64,000 bases of DNA, taken from positions 1,550,001-1,614,000 of the forward strand of contig JBKBNU010000001.1 of NCBI GenBank assembly GCA_046294845.1, written 5' to 3'. Below are positions 9,201 to 16,552 of this stretch, piece by piece (the stretch's first letter is position 1; every line of letters begins with the position of its first letter). The notes under the pieces are model-generated. The model saw only the letters and a list, made by a program, of their open reading frames with translations, was not told the DNA's origin and ran no database searches. The DNA comes from Micavibrio_C sp046294845 (lineage in GTDB: Bacteria > Pseudomonadota > Alphaproteobacteria > Micavibrionales > Micavibrionaceae). The position numbers and the translations under genes were made by a program.

Positions 9201-10204
9201 CCGACAAGGTTAATGAAACAGCCGATAATGTTGTTGATCGTTTTGAAGTAGTGGGCGCCAAGGCTCGTGATGAGGCCGAGAGCTTGCAGAAGGCGGCAAA
9301 CAACACAACGCAACTGACGCAGATTCTGGTTTCGAAAGTTGTCGATGAGTCCCAGAACCTGCTGCAGAATGCAAAAGAAGCCCTGATGGATCTGAAGACA
9401 ACAAGCGATAGCTTCGAGTTGAAGAGCCGCGAGGTTTCCGAGCAAATGAGTGCAGCCCTGCGTACATCACAGAATTACGGTGAAGACCTGAAACGTCAGG
9501 CTTATCTGGTGGCTGATGCTTCGACAGATGCTGCCGACCAGATCAGCAAGTCTGTATCCGAATTGGGCCAACGTCTTGAAAGCCTCAAGGATACATCCGA
9601 TAACGTGCGCGGTTCTATCGGCAAGTCACGTGACTTGTTGGCTGAAGAGTCCGAGCGTCTGGTATCCGTTACCACGGCGGCGGTCAGGGCCGCCGATGAA
9701 GCTGCGGCTTCGTTCGGCAGACAATCAAACATCCTGTTCAAGGCTGTTCAGGATGCGACTTACAACGCTGAAAAGATCCGTCGTGAAGAGGGTCGTGTAC
9801 AGCGTGATGCATTCTTGAGCGCTGCCAAGTTTATCGTTGAAAGCTTGCATTCTCTGTCGGTCGATCTGACCCGTATGATGGATGGTGAAGTATCTGAAAA
9901 AACATGGAAAGCCTTCCAGAAGGGTGATGTTGGGGCCTTTACCCGTCGTCTGGCCCAATTGGGATCGGAAATGCCGATTGATCGTATCCGTGCAAAATTT
10001 GCGGACGATACGGAATTCCGTACCTACGTACAGCGTTTCATCCGCCAGTTTGAGGAGCTGTTCGAGCAGGCTGTGGCAAATGATCATGGTGATCTGCTGG
10101 CTTCGACATTCACATCAAGCGACATTGGCGCACTATATGTGACACTGTGTCAGGCAGCAGGCCGTGAGCCCCGCTTGAAACATGAAGACAGGCAAGCTGC
10201 TTAA
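6290..10204 (+). CDS. giant membrane-anchored coiled-coil protein (TipN-like architecture)
   Basis: 1304 residues. Order: a polar, acidic N-terminal region (1-140); two hydrophobic helices (about 145-170 and 182-203) joined by a short loop, which should pin both ends on the cytoplasmic side; a very long alpha-helical coiled coil rich in Ala, Glu, Ser, Gln and Lys (about 225-1155), with recurring heptad- and undecad-like segments; and a compact non-coiled C-terminal domain (about 1165-1290: AAKFIVESLHSLS, WKAFQKGDVGAFTRR, FRTYVQRFIRQFEELF, STFTSSDIGALYV). The two-helix anchor plus long coiled coil resembles the Caulobacter pole-marking protein TipN (882 residues), but homology is not shown. 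ATG 6290 was chosen because GGGAG at 6276-6280 fits; the frame is open to 6197. Single gene, followed by a strong terminator. A structural or polar-scaffold role is inference. Confidence 0.85.
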   Translation: MTNNSAIRQDLQEPANEQSQTDGAVVVTESVTEELKAEKVQDTAEERSILKTQARNALEITAKKLENVQAQSGRSSLKSLRIRAIEDAAENADVKAEEEAANSEGLRAEPRLQGSEAANFDQDNEPVLVLSPLNNPAFKRPLWHVALTWVGAAVTASWVVYCVLYALAAYGVAGLVSAGPIQLGGLLAAMLAPIALFWMMLGHFQRGADINRYAAELRHELQAIIFPSEERAQRVNRDIEQLCRQAAELSASSRTVIRSITRARQGLRAEIRDFVGVSKKAEFHIDRLSDNLNERAAKLLALTEELEQRTSKIDDRTKEGAEAWDKATATVLERATEMEAALGKGAEKILEAADQAREKTKCIEGDLTSSYDGLNGAIDRVTERLKVVCGEFDQHTKGLSTAVGHVSEETTKLASTIEVQIKGLEGVTEKTLEAMTQSSKTIEDHRQALDLGAQSVALQAEKIAETINNSLDNLGEAANRILERTDNIENRLSAQGEKLRESANVLGKQAEVIENAGTSTANKLTESMRVALSGAESISSAVRRAIEQLEKATLSAREQAESLIDSTRENIDHLNTAGAGNIEHIQAIVEMLEKSRTQIEKASELADQQVAKLSAAVEDQSDKITLSTATIIERVQSVQAALSQPLKEMSAAVTDADNKHQQIEETLRRRVTDLNEASDKAKDSAEHIRNILRGQAQEISTMAGQIAGHSRTINDQLEQQRSNLQNEVVSSLTSIEKVSSSLGEQSKTLADLTEKAVLDVSILEGKVSSRCIEVSSSTAKAIGDLERLDNSLSQKSERVKEQSDTITESVRHFMTALDETVAGFEPVLEQAMVKADETQKKFEVLSEGFETTTISAFERLRDIGVIFDERLVSLRSGADQASSILRTSSENLQSRVEDIERAATSASNKMREIEDSLEDQSSDIHLMTDHALLKIENVQKAVNEQFHELSQSVGQAVARLQNVGSELGKSADKVNETADNVVDRFEVVGAKARDEAESLQKAANNTTQLTQILVSKVVDESQNLLQNAKEALMDLKTTSDSFELKSREVSEQMSAALRTSQNYGEDLKRQAYLVADASTDAADQISKSVSELGQRLESLKDTSDNVRGSIGKSRDLLAEESERLVSVTTAAVRAADEAAASFGRQSNILFKAVQDATYNAEKIRREEGRVQRDAFLSAAKFIVESLHSLSVDLTRMMDGEVSEKTWKAFQKGDVGAFTRRLAQLGSEMPIDRIRAKFADDTEFRTYVQRFIRQFEELFEQAVANDHGDLLASTFTSSDIGALYVTLCQAAGREPRLKHEDRQAA

Positions 10205-10241
10205 TATTTCGTAAAATATTGAAAATAAATAGTTTTTCGCA

Positions 10242-10268
10242 AAACGGGGGTTGAGTAGACCCCCGTTT
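10242..10268 (+). terminator. intrinsic terminator of the giant coiled-coil gene
   Basis: Perfect 10-bp stem (AAACGGGGGT with ACCCCCGTTT) around a 7-base loop, with A-rich sequence before and T residues closing the stem. It could act in both directions and isolates the long gene from the HAD gene. Confidence 0.75.
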
Positions 10269-10354
10269 GTGCTGATAATCTTTTATTGATAATTTTTGCC
10301 TATCCTTTTCTAGAGAGACATTAAAAGCTCATATCTATGGGGGAGCCCTTTTAA

Positions 10355-11287
10355 ATGCCCAAGACCAAGTTTTGCCAAGGAATTTCTGATATTTCAGATA
10401 GTTACAGCGCCTTTATTATTGATCAATGGGGGGTGCTGCACAACGGTGAGAAAGTATATGACGGCGTTGTTGAATGCCTGAAAGAGCTGAAAGGGCGTAA
10501 CAAGCACATCATTATTCTGTCCAATTCCGGCAAAAGAGCCGAAGAAAACATCAAACGTCTGCAGGAACTGGGGATTGGTCCGAACCTGTATGACGACATG
10601 GTGACCTCGGGCGAGATTACGTGGCAGGGCTTAAAAGACCAGAATGATGGTTTCTTCACCAATATAGGTAAAAAATGTTTCCTGATCAGCCGCGGTGGCG
10701 ACCGTTCGATTGTCGAAGGACTGGATATCGAAGTTGTAGACAAGATCGAAGATGCCGAATTCCTGTTGATCAGCGGCAGCGATGCCCCGCAAAAGACGAT
10801 GGTTGATCACTATGAACCGATTTTGCGGACAGCCATTCGCAAGCGTCTGAAAGCGATTTGTGCAAACCCTGATAGTCAGGCGCTGATTGGCGAAAGCTAT
10901 GTTTTGGGGCCAGGGATGATTGCCCGTCGTTATGAAGATTTTGGCGGTGTTGTCCACTATATCGGCAAGCCCCACCGTCCGATCTATCAGCACTGCATCA
11001 AAATATTGCAAGCCAAGCAGATTTATCCGGGTGATACGGTGATGCTGGGTGATACCATGGCGCATGATATCTTGGGCGCGGCATCGGTCAATATCGATAC
11101 CTGTCTGGTGAAGAGCGGTTTGCATTACGGCACTTTCAAAAACTGCAAAACGCCGGGCGAGGTGGACAGGGCTTTGAGTGTGCTGGTTCTCCAGTACAAC
11201 AATATCCGTCCGACCTATCTTGTGAACCGCATCAATTGGGGCAAGGCGCTGCCGGACCGTAAGCACAAGAAGCGCAAATCGGCGTAA
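10355..11287 (+). CDS. HAD superfamily class IIA hydrolase (TIGR01459-like)
   Basis: 310-residue HAD phosphatase of the NagD/class IIA type. The nucleophile is Asp23 in IIDQWGVLHNG; the D-x-W-G-V-L-H form is typical of the alphaproteobacterial TIGR01459 group rather than the DxDG of classical HADs. Motif II is ILSNSGKR, and motif IV is GDTMAHDILGA near residue 230. The large cap between motifs II and III is present. The substrate is unknown. A GGGGGAG site at 10339-10345 fixes the start. It is convergent with the patatin gene, six bases apart. The C-terminus is strongly basic (DRKHKKRKSA). Confidence 0.88.
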   Translation: MPKTKFCQGISDISDSYSAFIIDQWGVLHNGEKVYDGVVECLKELKGRNKHIIILSNSGKRAEENIKRLQELGIGPNLYDDMVTSGEITWQGLKDQNDGFFTNIGKKCFLISRGGDRSIVEGLDIEVVDKIEDAEFLLISGSDAPQKTMVDHYEPILRTAIRKRLKAICANPDSQALIGESYVLGPGMIARRYEDFGGVVHYIGKPHRPIYQHCIKILQAKQIYPGDTVMLGDTMAHDILGAASVNIDTCLVKSGLHYGTFKNCKTPGEVDRALSVLVLQYNNIRPTYLVNRINWGKALPDRKHKKRKSA

Positions 11288-11293
11288 TCTCAG

Positions 11294-12265
11294 CTATTTC
11301 TTGAGCAGAAACTCGGTGGCCGACATAAGCTCGGGCAGCTTGCGCGCAACTGATTCCTCACCCTCTTTAATCAGCTCCTGCGCTTTTTCAAATTCGAGCA
11401 AACCAATATGGCCAATACGGGGCTTGATATGAACGTCCGGTGGGTCACCCGCCAGACGTGAGCGGGTCAGACGGTCCTGAATAATATTCAAAGATGAAAC
11501 CATTACCCCAAACAGGCTGGGGTCATTTCCATCGCGACGGAACATTCGTCTGGTAAGGCTTGACGTACCAAGGGCTTCTTCGGCTTGCTCCGATATATCG
11601 GGGTCACCAAAGACATCAAAGCCCAAAACGGTCTGGTACCCTGTGCCAGGTTTGTTGGCTTTACCGATCATGTCGCCGTTCAGATCTACTGCCACGGTCA
11701 GTCGTGCCCCCAGAGCCTGACAGGCGGATACAGGAACAGGATTAACCAGCGCACCATCAATCAATGTGCGATCATTCAGTTTTACCGGAGGAAAAACTCC
11801 GGGCAGGGCAAACGATGCCCGCATAGCATCTACAAAACGGCCTTTCCTGAGCCAGACTTCGTGACCGGTTACAATATCGGTCGCAATCCCGACATAGGGA
11901 AAGCCCATATCTTCGATCATCATGTCGCCAAAATGTTCTTCAAGCACGCCTGAAAGTTTGCGGCCGCCAATAAGTCCAGCACTGCGGACCCTGAAATCCA
12001 GATAGCTGAAAATCCGCCGACGATTAAGTGAAAGCGCCCATTCTTCCAACTCATCAAGCTTGCCTGCCAGATAACATCCACCGACAACGGCACCAATTGA
12101 TGTTCCTGCGACTATACCGGGCTTGATTCCATAACGTGTCAGGGCCTTTAAAACGCCGATATGGGCAAAACCACGGGCCATGCCGCTGCCCAAAGCCAGA
12201 CCGATAGCGGGCTGGGGCGCAGATTTGGGCGCAGTTTGAGGGGTCTCGGGTGGCAAATCAGACAT
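11294..12265 (-). CDS. patatin-like phospholipase (RssA-type)
   Basis: 323-residue serine lipase/acylhydrolase with the patatin Ser-Asp dyad: Ser56 in GTSIG and Asp170 in LIDGA. The oxyanion-hole motif is GSGMARG near residue 26. After a Pro/Ala-rich N-terminal 20 residues with no signal peptide, the protein looks cytoplasmic or peripheral, like E. coli RssA. The substrate is probably a lipid ester, but is not knowable from sequence. A GGAGG site lies 12 bases before ATG 12265. It diverges from the lipid-exporter gene msbA with only 41 bases between the two starts, so both promoters must share or overlap this gap or the neighbouring coding sequence. Confidence 0.9.
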   Translation of the reverse strand: MSDLPPETPQTAPKSAPQPAIGLALGSGMARGFAHIGVLKALTRYGIKPGIVAGTSIGAVVGGCYLAGKLDELEEWALSLNRRRIFSYLDFRVRSAGLIGGRKLSGVLEEHFGDMMIEDMGFPYVGIATDIVTGHEVWLRKGRFVDAMRASFALPGVFPPVKLNDRTLIDGALVNPVPVSACQALGARLTVAVDLNGDMIGKANKPGTGYQTVLGFDVFGDPDISEQAEEALGTSSLTRRMFRRDGNDPSLFGVMVSSLNIIQDRLTRSRLAGDPPDVHIKPRIGHIGLLEFEKAQELIKEGEESVARKLPELMSATEFLLKK

Positions 12266-12306
12266 TCAGCTTGCGGGCCTCCATTCTTATAGGGTATCAC
12301 ATTTCC

Positions 12307-14085
12307 ATGTCTGATCCTACGTCTAAGCCTTTGAGCCCAATGGACTCTTCTACCCAAACCCTGATGCGGCGACTGCTGAAGGACTATGTACGTCCTTACA
12401 CAAGGCTTTTGTGTTGGGCGCTGTTCTTTATGATCCTGTCGGCGGCTATGACAGCGGCTTTTGCCAAGCTGGTCGAGCCTGTACTTGATCAGGTATTGGT
12501 GAACGGCAACAGGGCCATGATCGTACCGGTCAGTGTGGCGGTCTTTGTGGTTTTCCTGATCAGCGGACTTGCGACCTATATCCATACATTGCAGATGAAC
12601 AAAATCGGCCAGTCGATTGTGGCTGATATCCAGCGCGATCTTTTCCGCCGCTTCATGGGTCTGGACCTGCGCTTCTTTCATGATAATCCGAGTGGAGAAC
12701 TGGTATCGCGTATCGTCAACGATGTGAATGTTTTGCGGGCGACGGTTTCCGACGGCCTGACAGGAATAGGAAAAAACCTGCTGACACTGATCTTGCTGAT
12801 GGGCCTGATGTTCTGGCAGGACCCTGTCCTGACGGGGATTGTGTTTATTGTATTTCCTGTTGCGGCCTTTGCTGTCGGCAAAGTGGGCAAGAAATTGCGT
12901 GCCATCTCGCGTAGCATGCAGGAAGAAACCGCAACCATGACCTATACGCTGGGGCAGATATTTCAGGGCATCCGTCAGGTTAAAGCCTATGGCCGAGAAG
13001 ATTATGAGGCCGAGCGTGCCGGTAAAGTAATCGAGCGTGTGAAAAAGCTTTCTATTAAAGGAACCCGTGTGGGCACATTGACTACGCCTCTGAACGAGGC
13101 CCTTCTCGGTATAGCGCTGATGAGCGTCATTATGTATGGCGGCTTTCATGTGACGACAGGAGATTTGACTGCTGGTGAATTGATGTCGTTCATTACCGCT
13201 TTTGCCCTTTCGTATGAGCCGATCAAGCGTCTCTCAAAGCTTTATAATACGATCCAGCAAGGTATGGGGGCGGCAGACCGTATCTTCTCGATGATGGATC
13301 GCGAAGCTGATATTCAGGATATCGCCGGAGCATCAACCTTAAAAGTCAGTCAGCCTGAGATAGCGTTCAATGATGTATGCTTTGATTATAATTCTGGTGA
13401 ACCTGCGCTTGAGCACGTATCGGTTACGATTCCTTCCGGAAAAATGACGGCGCTTGTGGGGCCTTCTGGTGCGGGCAAAACCACAATCATGAACTTGATC
13501 CCGCGTTTTTACGATGTGAAGTCCGGACAGATCAGTATTGATGGTATGGATATCCGCGATGTCAGTCTGGTAAGTCTACGTCAGCAGATTGCCTTTGTGT
13601 CGCAGGATATTACGATTTTTGATGATACCGTTATGGCGAACATTGCCTACGGTGATACATCTGCCACAGAAAATGACATTATTGCGGCGGCCCGTTTGGC
13701 GGCGGCCCATGATTTCATTATGGCTTTACCGCAAGGGTACAATACGGTTCTGGGCGAGGATGGCGTGAAGCTTTCGGGGGGCCAGCGGCAACGTCTGGCC
13801 ATCGCGCGCGCTGTCCTGCGAAATGCCCCTATCTTGCTGCTCGATGAAGCAACGTCGGCACTGGATAATGAGTCAGAACGTTTAATTCAGGCTTCATTGA
13901 ATGAGTTGCAAAAGGGCCGGACGACATTGGTGATTGCCCACCGCCTTTCAACGGTACAGCATGCCGACCAGATTGTTGTTCTGGAGGCGGGGCGTGTCGT
14001 GGAAACGGGTACCCATCAATCGCTGCTATCCAAGGGTGGATTATATTCACGTATGTATGCGGCAGGTTTGAATGAAAACACCTGA
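12307..14085 (+). CDS. msbA: lipid A/multidrug-type ABC exporter (MsbA family)
   Basis: Half-size ABC exporter of 592 residues: an N-terminal six-helix membrane domain (about 25-320) fused to a nucleotide-binding domain. Walker A is GPSGAGKTT near 384, the signature is LSGGQRQR, Walker B is ILLLDEATSALD, and the switch His lies in VIAHRLST. It works as a homodimer in the inner membrane. MsbA flips lipid A or phospholipid; another hydrophobic substrate cannot be excluded. ATG 12307 was preferred to 12250, which lies inside the divergent patatin gene. Its end overlaps the alpha/beta hydrolase by 14 bases, so the two are translationally coupled. Confidence 0.88.
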   Translation: MSDPTSKPLSPMDSSTQTLMRRLLKDYVRPYTRLLCWALFFMILSAAMTAAFAKLVEPVLDQVLVNGNRAMIVPVSVAVFVVFLISGLATYIHTLQMNKIGQSIVADIQRDLFRRFMGLDLRFFHDNPSGELVSRIVNDVNVLRATVSDGLTGIGKNLLTLILLMGLMFWQDPVLTGIVFIVFPVAAFAVGKVGKKLRAISRSMQEETATMTYTLGQIFQGIRQVKAYGREDYEAERAGKVIERVKKLSIKGTRVGTLTTPLNEALLGIALMSVIMYGGFHVTTGDLTAGELMSFITAFALSYEPIKRLSKLYNTIQQGMGAADRIFSMMDREADIQDIAGASTLKVSQPEIAFNDVCFDYNSGEPALEHVSVTIPSGKMTALVGPSGAGKTTIMNLIPRFYDVKSGQISIDGMDIRDVSLVSLRQQIAFVSQDITIFDDTVMANIAYGDTSATENDIIAAARLAAAHDFIMALPQGYNTVLGEDGVKLSGGQRQRLAIARAVLRNAPILLLDEATSALDNESERLIQASLNELQKGRTTLVIAHRLSTVQHADQIVVLEAGRVVETGTHQSLLSKGGLYSRMYAAGLNENT

Positions 14086-14917
14086 CAAGCTTAGTAAAAT
14101 AGATTGGCAAAGACATGGAAAGCGTTGGCTTTTTGCCTATGCCGTTCTTGTCGTTATTATGTATGCAACCCAGCGCAACTACATGTATGTCCCTTATGAT
14201 GTTTTTCCAAACCCGACTTTGATCGGTGTAGGGGATATGGATGTTATTACGGTGAAGACAGCCGATGGTCTTGAAATCAGGGGGCTCTATAAAGGACCTG
14301 CCCAAGCCGACAAGCCTGTTATTATTCATTTTCATGGTAATGGCGGCAGTATTGCCATCAGGGGTTACCGCGCCCGCGATTATATAGATCATGGCGGGTA
14401 TGGATATATGCTGGCCGAGTACAGAGGTTATGCCGGAAACCCTGGTAAGCCAACGGAGCAGGGGCTGTATGAAGATGCCCGTGCTTATATTAAATGGCTT
14501 GCCCATAATCAAAAAATTCCTGTTTCGCGCATGGTTTTCTATGGGGAGTCTTTGGGGACGGGTATTGCCACACAAATGGCCCTCGAATTTCCTGATGTAC
14601 GGGCACTGGTACTGGAGGCACCCTATACCTCGATGGCGGCTGTTGCCCAGAGGCACATGTTCTGGCTTCCTGCTTATTGGTTGGTCAAGGATCGTTACAA
14701 TAATATTGACCGGATTGAACGGGTCACGGCTCCCTTATTGGTGTTGCATGGGCAGAAGGACAGCATTGTGCCGTTTTCCCATGGAAACAGTGTCTATGAA
14801 CGTGCCAGAACCCAGAAGCGATTTGAGATTTTTTCCGAAGGCGGGCACGTCAATTTGTATAATTACAATGCGGGCGGCAAGGTGCGCGATTTTCTGGCTG
14901 AACTTGTCAGCAATTAA
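14072..14917 (+). CDS. membrane-anchored alpha/beta hydrolase (ABHD13/BEM46-like)
   Basis: 281 residues. One hydrophobic segment near residues 26-44 (WLFAYAVLVVIMYATQ) anchors the protein; the hydrolase domain follows. The nucleophile elbow is GESLGTG (Ser near 160), the acid is Asp near 229 in GQKDSIVP, and the His is near 258 in EGGHVNL. The oxyanion motif is HFHGNGG. This arrangement is typical of BEM46/ABHD13 serine hydrolases, whose substrates are mostly unknown. Overlap with the ABC exporter suggests a joint role in lipid handling (inference). Confidence 0.88.
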   Translation: MKTPDKLSKIDWQRHGKRWLFAYAVLVVIMYATQRNYMYVPYDVFPNPTLIGVGDMDVITVKTADGLEIRGLYKGPAQADKPVIIHFHGNGGSIAIRGYRARDYIDHGGYGYMLAEYRGYAGNPGKPTEQGLYEDARAYIKWLAHNQKIPVSRMVFYGESLGTGIATQMALEFPDVRALVLEAPYTSMAAVAQRHMFWLPAYWLVKDRYNNIDRIERVTAPLLVLHGQKDSIVPFSHGNSVYERARTQKRFEIFSEGGHVNLYNYNAGGKVRDFLAELVSN

Positions 14918-14965
14918 TACTATTCTTGATCTCACTGCTGATTCATTTTTGGGAAGGTGACCGTT

Positions 14966-15436
14966 ATGGCCTGTGGCGATATTATGAATAAAAATCCTCT
15001 GACGCTGAAACCGGAAACAACGGTTGAGGATGCTTTGGCCCAAATGAAAAAGGCAGGCGTTAAGGCCGCCGCTGTTACGGATACAGGTGGAACGGTTATG
15101 GGACTGTTCAGCGTCAGAAACCTGATTGAAAGTATCCTCCCGATTTCAATGGTATCGGAATCAGGGCTTGCCGGTGTGATGATCGAAGCCGCACCGGGTT
15201 TGAACCTGCGTTTACAAAAGGTGATGCTGCAATCTGTGGCCGCTGTCATGGATCGCAGCTTTTCTTCTGTTTACCCCGATACCGCCGAAGTACAGGCCGC
15301 CCGTATGGTTGCGCAGAATGGCGAGATGGTTATTGTCCTCGATGAAAATACCGGCATTCTGAAAGGGGCTATCACTGATGAGGATCTCGTGAGTGGCCTT
15401 CTGTCCATGGGGCAAGCCAGGCAAAAAACGGCCTAA
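14966..15436 (+). CDS. CBS domain-pair protein
   Basis: 156 residues forming essentially one pair of CBS domains (Bateman module): repeat 1 begins IMNKNPLTLKPETTVEDAL, repeat 2 VMDRSFSSVYPDTAEVQAAR. Such stand-alone pairs bind adenine nucleotides and regulate partner proteins; no partner is evident here. The frame also allows GTG 14957, but GGGAAGG at 14951-14957 is ideally spaced (about 8 bases) for ATG 14966. It ends six bases before the DUF192 gene, so the two are probably one unit. Confidence 0.85.
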   Translation: MACGDIMNKNPLTLKPETTVEDALAQMKKAGVKAAAVTDTGGTVMGLFSVRNLIESILPISMVSESGLAGVMIEAAPGLNLRLQKVMLQSVAAVMDRSFSSVYPDTAEVQAARMVAQNGEMVIVLDENTGILKGAITDEDLVSGLLSMGQARQKTA

Positions 15437-15442
15437 AGAAAG

Positions 15443-15952
15443 ATGTCTTTTCTGATGGCAGTAAAACGTTCTTTCTATTTTGTGGCTGTGCTGGCGGTTA
15501 TATTTGCCGCTACGGGCTATCTTCTGTGGGGGAAGGGTTTTCTATCGGCAAGCGCCCAGAGCGTTCATACTGAAAAAATTCTGATCAAAACAGCTGATGG
15601 CAAAAGCCATGCTTTTCATGTCGAGTTGGCCTTAACGCCAGCGCAGCAGGCTTATGGTCTCATGAACCGGAAATCCATGCCCAAGGATTACGGTATGTTG
15701 TTTGTTTTTCAGACGGATGCCCACAGATCGTTTTGGATGAAAAATACGCTGCTTCCGCTAGATATGGTTTTTATAAAAAATGACGGTACGATCGGGCACA
15801 TTCATGAAAATGCCATTCCTCATGATCTGACCCCTGTTTTGTCGCAGGGAAAGGCGAGAGCTGTTCTGGAAATTAATGGTGGGGTTTCTTCCAGGTTGGG
15901 AATTAAGCCCGGGGACAAGGTTATTCATAAGATTTTTGATGTTGGGTCTTAA
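15443..15952 (+). CDS. DUF192 family exported protein
   Basis: 169 residues. The N-terminal hydrophobic segment (about 9-30) is a signal peptide or anchor, so the DUF192 domain (about 45-165) faces the periplasm. The family core is clear: LALTPAQQAYGLMNRKSM, then HRSFWMKNTLLPLDMVFI, then a closing ARAVLEINGG and GIKPGDKV. Function is not established for the family. It lies directly after the CBS-pair gene. Confidence 0.88.
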   Translation: MSFLMAVKRSFYFVAVLAVIFAATGYLLWGKGFLSASAQSVHTEKILIKTADGKSHAFHVELALTPAQQAYGLMNRKSMPKDYGMLFVFQTDAHRSFWMKNTLLPLDMVFIKNDGTIGHIHENAIPHDLTPVLSQGKARAVLEINGGVSSRLGIKPGDKVIHKIFDVGS

Positions 15953-16010
15953 TAATCTTAAAATTCCAGTTTTCTTTCATAATTCATAGTGTTAATGTGG
16001 CGCCTGTCGT

Positions 16011-16087
<77 letters not shown>

Positions 16088-16110
16088 CTTCAAGACTTCG
16101 AGGTTAAGAC

Positions 16111-16416
16111 ATGACCAGCGTCCGGATCTACAAACCCTCTAAATCAGCTATGCAATCTGGCCGTGGCAAGGGACAGAAATGGGTTCTGGAAACAGAAACC
16201 ACGACGGCACGCCAGCCGGAAAACCTGATGGGTTGGGTTAGCTCCGGCGATACGCTTAATCAGGTCAAGATTTCATTTGATACTCTTGAGGATGCTATTA
16301 AGCACGCCGAGACCAAGGGCTGGGCGTATAGTGTTTCACTGCCACAGGAGCGTAAAGTGCGCCCGCGGAATTATGCCGATAACCATCGTTATGTTCCGGC
16401 AGAGAAAAGGTCATAG
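16111..16416 (+). CDS. NADH dehydrogenase (complex I) accessory subunit, NDUFS4-like
   Basis: 101 residues matching the ETC complex I NDUFS4-type family found in alphaproteobacteria and mitochondria, where it stabilises the N-module of complex I. Typical features are the opening VRIYKPSKSAMQSG, the central WVLETE and LMGWVSSGDTLNQ, the FDTLEDAIKHAETKGWAY stretch, and a basic C-terminus with NYADNHRY. It lies alone between tRNA-Pro and tRNA-Arg, not with nuo genes, which is common for this subunit. It starts 23 bases after the tRNA-Pro end, so it may be transcribed with the tRNA. Confidence 0.9.
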   Translation: MTSVRIYKPSKSAMQSGRGKGQKWVLETETTTARQPENLMGWVSSGDTLNQVKISFDTLEDAIKHAETKGWAYSVSLPQERKVRPRNYADNHRYVPAEKRS

Positions 16417-16452
16417 GATATTTCAAGGAATTCCTGAAGAGGATTCCAGCAG

Positions 16453-16529
<77 letters not shown>

Positions 16530-16552
16530 TTCTTTTTTACCTGATCGTATCT

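Noticed and set aside
12148..13149. Minus-strand frame of 333 residues across patatin and msbA starts
   Set aside because: It overlaps two well-supported genes and has the shadow-like composition (His, Gln, Arg).
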